A stretch of 64,000 nt of DNA from Rhizobium sp. BG4 (GTDB lineage: Bacteria; Pseudomonadota; Alphaproteobacteria; Rhizobiales; Rhizobiaceae), in contig NZ_CP044127.1 of assembly GCF_016864575.1 (NCBI RefSeq), positions 682,001-746,000 on the forward strand, written 5' to 3'. Every line of letters starts with the position of its first letter. Positions within the stretch are counted from its first letter, which is position 1. Shown in pieces: positions 62,076 to 64,000 of this stretch. Under the pieces are notes generated by a model. The model had not been told where the DNA came from, searched no databases, and saw nothing but the letters and a program-made list of their open reading frames with translations. The translations under genes and the position numbers were made by a program.

Positions 62076-62384
62076 ATGACGCTGGCGACCGATATCCGTG
62101 ATGCGTGCCTTGTTCTGCCACAGCTTGATCGTCAGAGCCGCCTGGGCCTGATCGAGCGAATACTCGGACAGCTTGAAGCCTACCGCACGACGGCGCTTGA
62201 GGGCGTGCGGCCGGACAAACGCTTCTGGATCGACACCCTCATTGCGTCCGTCAAGACGTCTCTGGACGAGATTGCAGCAATGGACACAGCAGAGCTCCTC
62301 GGCATCTTAATCGAGTTCGAGAAACTGATTGCGGTTCTCGACGGAATCAGCGCTTCTCGTGTCGCAGTGCCCACGTTCCACTGA
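62076..62384 (+). CDS. Small helical protein of unknown function
   Basis: 102 residues. Mainly helical and amphipathic (DRQSRLGLIERILGQLEAYRTTALEGVRPDKRFWIDTLIASVKTSLDEIAAMDTAELLGILIEFEKLIAVLDGI), without a signal peptide or known motif. GGGGAGGA precedes the ATG, and the methyltransferase starts 15 bases after its stop, so they may be co-expressed. No family is recognised. Confidence 0.65.
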   Translation: MTLATDIRDACLVLPQLDRQSRLGLIERILGQLEAYRTTALEGVRPDKRFWIDTLIASVKTSLDEIAAMDTAELLGILIEFEKLIAVLDGISASRVAVPTFH

Positions 62385-62399
62385 TCGCGGAGGTTTGGT

Positions 62400-63227
62400 A
62401 TGATCGAGACGCAGCAGACCTCCGGCTGGTTGAATCCGACGTTCAACGATCGCCTCGTTTCCAGCTACGAAACGTTACTCTCTCCGATCCTCTTCGATCC
62501 CTATGCCGTGCACATGGTCGAGTATGCCGCCCGATCCCGTCCAGCAAACATCCTCGAAGTCGCAGCCGGCACCGGCGTCCTGACACGCGCGCTTCGCTCT
62601 CGCATGCCAACCGCTGAAATCGTGGCGACTGATATCAGCCCGGCCATGGCAGCTGAGGGGCGCAGGGCGACCGAGGGGCTGGAGGTCCACTGGTTGGAGG
62701 CCGACGCTGGTAAGCTGCCCTTCGGGCCGCAAATGTTCGATCTGGTCGTCTCGCAGTTCGGCGTCATGTTTTATCAGAACAAGGTGGCAGCGTTTCGCGA
62801 AGCTGCGCGGGTTCTGCGCAAGAACGGCAGGTTCCTGTTTTGCACCTGGGACTGGCTTCACGACAACGACTTCGCCAGGGCCGTGGACGAGGCACTGGCG
62901 AGGCTGTTTCCTGCAGACCCACCGTCGTTCCTGCGCCGGCTGCCGTATTCATACTACGATCAGGATGTCATCCGAGCGCAGATGTCGGCGGCAGGATTCT
63001 CGGCCGTCTCCTGCGATCGCGTCGAGCTGACATCGACAGCACCGGACGCCGGCACGATCGCGGCGGCATTCTGCGAGGGCACGCCGCTTCGCAGCGAGAT
63101 CGAGGAGCGATCCCCGGGCCTTCTGTTCGAAACGGTCGCTGCGGTAGAAAAGGTCATCAGGGCGGATCTCGCCGCCCGACCAGAGGGTGCCATGACTGCT
63201 TTGCTTGTGCTCGGTACGGCCGCTTAG
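62400..63227 (+). CDS. Class I SAM-dependent methyltransferase
   Basis: 275 residues. Motif I is ANILEVAAGTGVLTRAL (about residue 50), motif II EIVATDISPAM, and FDLVVSQFGVMFYQNKVAAFREAARVLRKNGRFLF includes motifs III/IV typical of UbiE-like enzymes. It is cytosolic. The substrate cannot be inferred. It follows a small helical protein with a 15-base gap. Confidence 0.9.
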   Translation: MIETQQTSGWLNPTFNDRLVSSYETLLSPILFDPYAVHMVEYAARSRPANILEVAAGTGVLTRALRSRMPTAEIVATDISPAMAAEGRRATEGLEVHWLEADAGKLPFGPQMFDLVVSQFGVMFYQNKVAAFREAARVLRKNGRFLFCTWDWLHDNDFARAVDEALARLFPADPPSFLRRLPYSYYDQDVIRAQMSAAGFSAVSCDRVELTSTAPDAGTIAAAFCEGTPLRSEIEERSPGLLFETVAAVEKVIRADLAARPEGAMTALLVLGTAA

Positions 63228-63506
63228 TGCTGCAGCGCTTTTGGTCACAAGCAAACGGCAGTAGACCCGTCACGAGCACTGATTTCCGTTGGCATCGCAG
63301 GACGAGCCACCCCACGCACAAAATGCAGGGGCGTCACGAATTTGGCACAGTCGTCACGCGTATTTGGTGAGATTATGGTTCGCGAGCATCGACTCGATGC
63401 CGCTGCTTTGCAGCGTCTCCCGCACAGACTCCACCGGCCCGCGAACCGTTATCTCAGCGTGGCCATGCCGATTATATCATACCATGACACATATAAGGTC
63501 TTTTCG

Positions 63507-63941
63507 ATGTCCCGTTCAAAATCAGCGGCCCTGAGCGATCAAGTCTATGAAGGTCTGGCCGGCTTCCGGCTCGCAATGCGGCGCTTCCTGGCGTTCAGCG
63601 AGGCCGCGCTTGCGGAAGCGGGCGTCACGTCTCCACAATATCAGGCCCTCCTCGTGGTGCGGTCCACCCCTCATCGTCAGATCAGGCTTCGAGATCTCGC
63701 CGAGCAGTTGCTGATGCATCACCATGGCGCCGTCCAGCTCGTCGACCGCATGTGTTCCGCTGGCTTGGCGGAGCGTATCCCGGCGGAGGACGATAAGCGC
63801 AGCGTCATGATTAGCCTGACCTCGAAAGGGCGGGAGGTCCTTGAAGCACTTGCCCGCATCCACGTCGATGGCATGCTCGAAAACGAGCCGCTGCTGGCGG
63901 AATCCCTCTCCCGCCTGCGACAGGTCACCGAGCTCGCCTGA
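63507..63941 (+). CDS. MarR-family transcriptional regulator
   Basis: 144 residues from the ATG at 63507; the frame extends upstream to 63342 but lacks family resemblance. The winged helix-turn-helix reads TSPQYQALLVVRSTPHRQIRLRDLAEQLLMHHHGAVQLVDRMCSAGLAERIPAEDDKRSVMISLTSKGREVLEALA (residues about 36-113). It could respond to small aromatic compounds or oxidants. Its target is unknown, and the last bases of the window (63942-64000) do not include a further gene. Confidence 0.9.
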   Translation: MSRSKSAALSDQVYEGLAGFRLAMRRFLAFSEAALAEAGVTSPQYQALLVVRSTPHRQIRLRDLAEQLLMHHHGAVQLVDRMCSAGLAERIPAEDDKRSVMISLTSKGREVLEALARIHVDGMLENEPLLAESLSRLRQVTELA

Positions 63942-63958
63942 CGCCGTCAAAGTTTTTT

Positions 63959-63971
63959 ATCACGTCGTGAT
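63959..63971. repeat. Small inverted repeat near the right edge
   Basis: ATCACG-T-CGTGAT after a run of six T, 17 bases after the MarR stop. It may be an operator for a gene beyond the window or a weak terminator. Confidence 0.3.
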
Positions 63972-64000
63972 TGATCTCCAACTTCGTTCTTGTATCATGA

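Noticed and set aside
1..64000. CRISPR arrays, tRNA or rRNA genes, phage or complete insertion sequences
   Set aside because: None could be found by reading; no regularly spaced repeats, tRNA-like cloverleaves or transposase motifs were seen.

Overview
The window is GC-rich, densely coded DNA from an alphaproteobacterium, most likely of the Rhizobium/Agrobacterium/Ensifer group. This rests on the gene families present (FeS-type photolyase, TadG-like VWA protein, UgpC-type sugar ABC operons, ACR3/ArsH arsenic genes) and on codon use, not on any marker gene. There are no rRNA, tRNA, replication or ribosomal genes, no CRISPR array and no complete insertion sequence. It reads as an accessory region of a chromosome or large plasmid, made of small catabolic, stress and transport modules with their own regulators.

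Layout. 1-8.8 kb: detoxification and catabolic enzymes (amidohydrolase cut by the window edge, XapX, isochorismatase-like hydrolase, ring-cleaving dioxygenase, ChaC, RidA, Tat-exported alpha/beta hydrolase, SDR) with a LysR and an HxlR regulator; two near-identical 44-bp sites mark a likely LysR regulon. 9.0-9.9 kb: a MipA/OmpV outer-membrane protein. 9.9-18.6 kb: one long minus-strand run of a two-component system followed by a HAD phosphatase, class-III aminotransferase, ureohydrolase-like protein, half-size SMR/EamA protein, membrane fatty-acid desaturase, hydrolase with a cysteine in the nucleophile elbow, FemAB/GNAT-like acyltransferase and a second half-size SMR/EamA protein, mostly joined by 4-base overlaps. 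This is the best candidate for an undescribed biosynthesis-and-export system. 19-20.3 kb: an isolated TadG-like protein. 20.5-28.4 kb: a stress-type group (fasciclin, DUF3429, FAD oxidoreductase, folE, ABC1/UbiB kinase, lone trpB, TerC). 28.5-38.8 kb: an OxyR-like regulator lacking the redox cysteine, then a galactoside operon (binding protein, two permeases, GH36, ATPase, GH42) with a divergent AraC regulator. 39-44.2 kb: LysR plus the dabB-dabA inorganic-carbon pump. 44.4-49.6 kb: MHYT-GGDEF-EAL protein, VIT1-like transporter, FeS photolyase. 49.7-52.5 kb: PepSY, cytochrome b561 and a two-component system. 53-58.2 kb: a decayed SDR, an MFS transporter and a six-gene arsenic operon. 58.3-64 kb: small stress and signalling genes (CspA, GNAT, hybrid kinase, methyltransferase, MarR).

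A cross-cutting feature is a series of reading frames broken by one missing base, usually in a short homopolymer run: RidA, HAD phosphatase, TerC, sugar permease, OmpR-type regulator, MFS transporter and probably two small genes. All are -1 events and the downstream frame is well conserved in each, so base-calling error in the source assembly is at least as likely as real gene decay. I give the full restored extents and mark these as frameshifted. Coordinates of starts were chosen from ribosome-binding sites, overlaps and family alignment by eye; no database search was possible.
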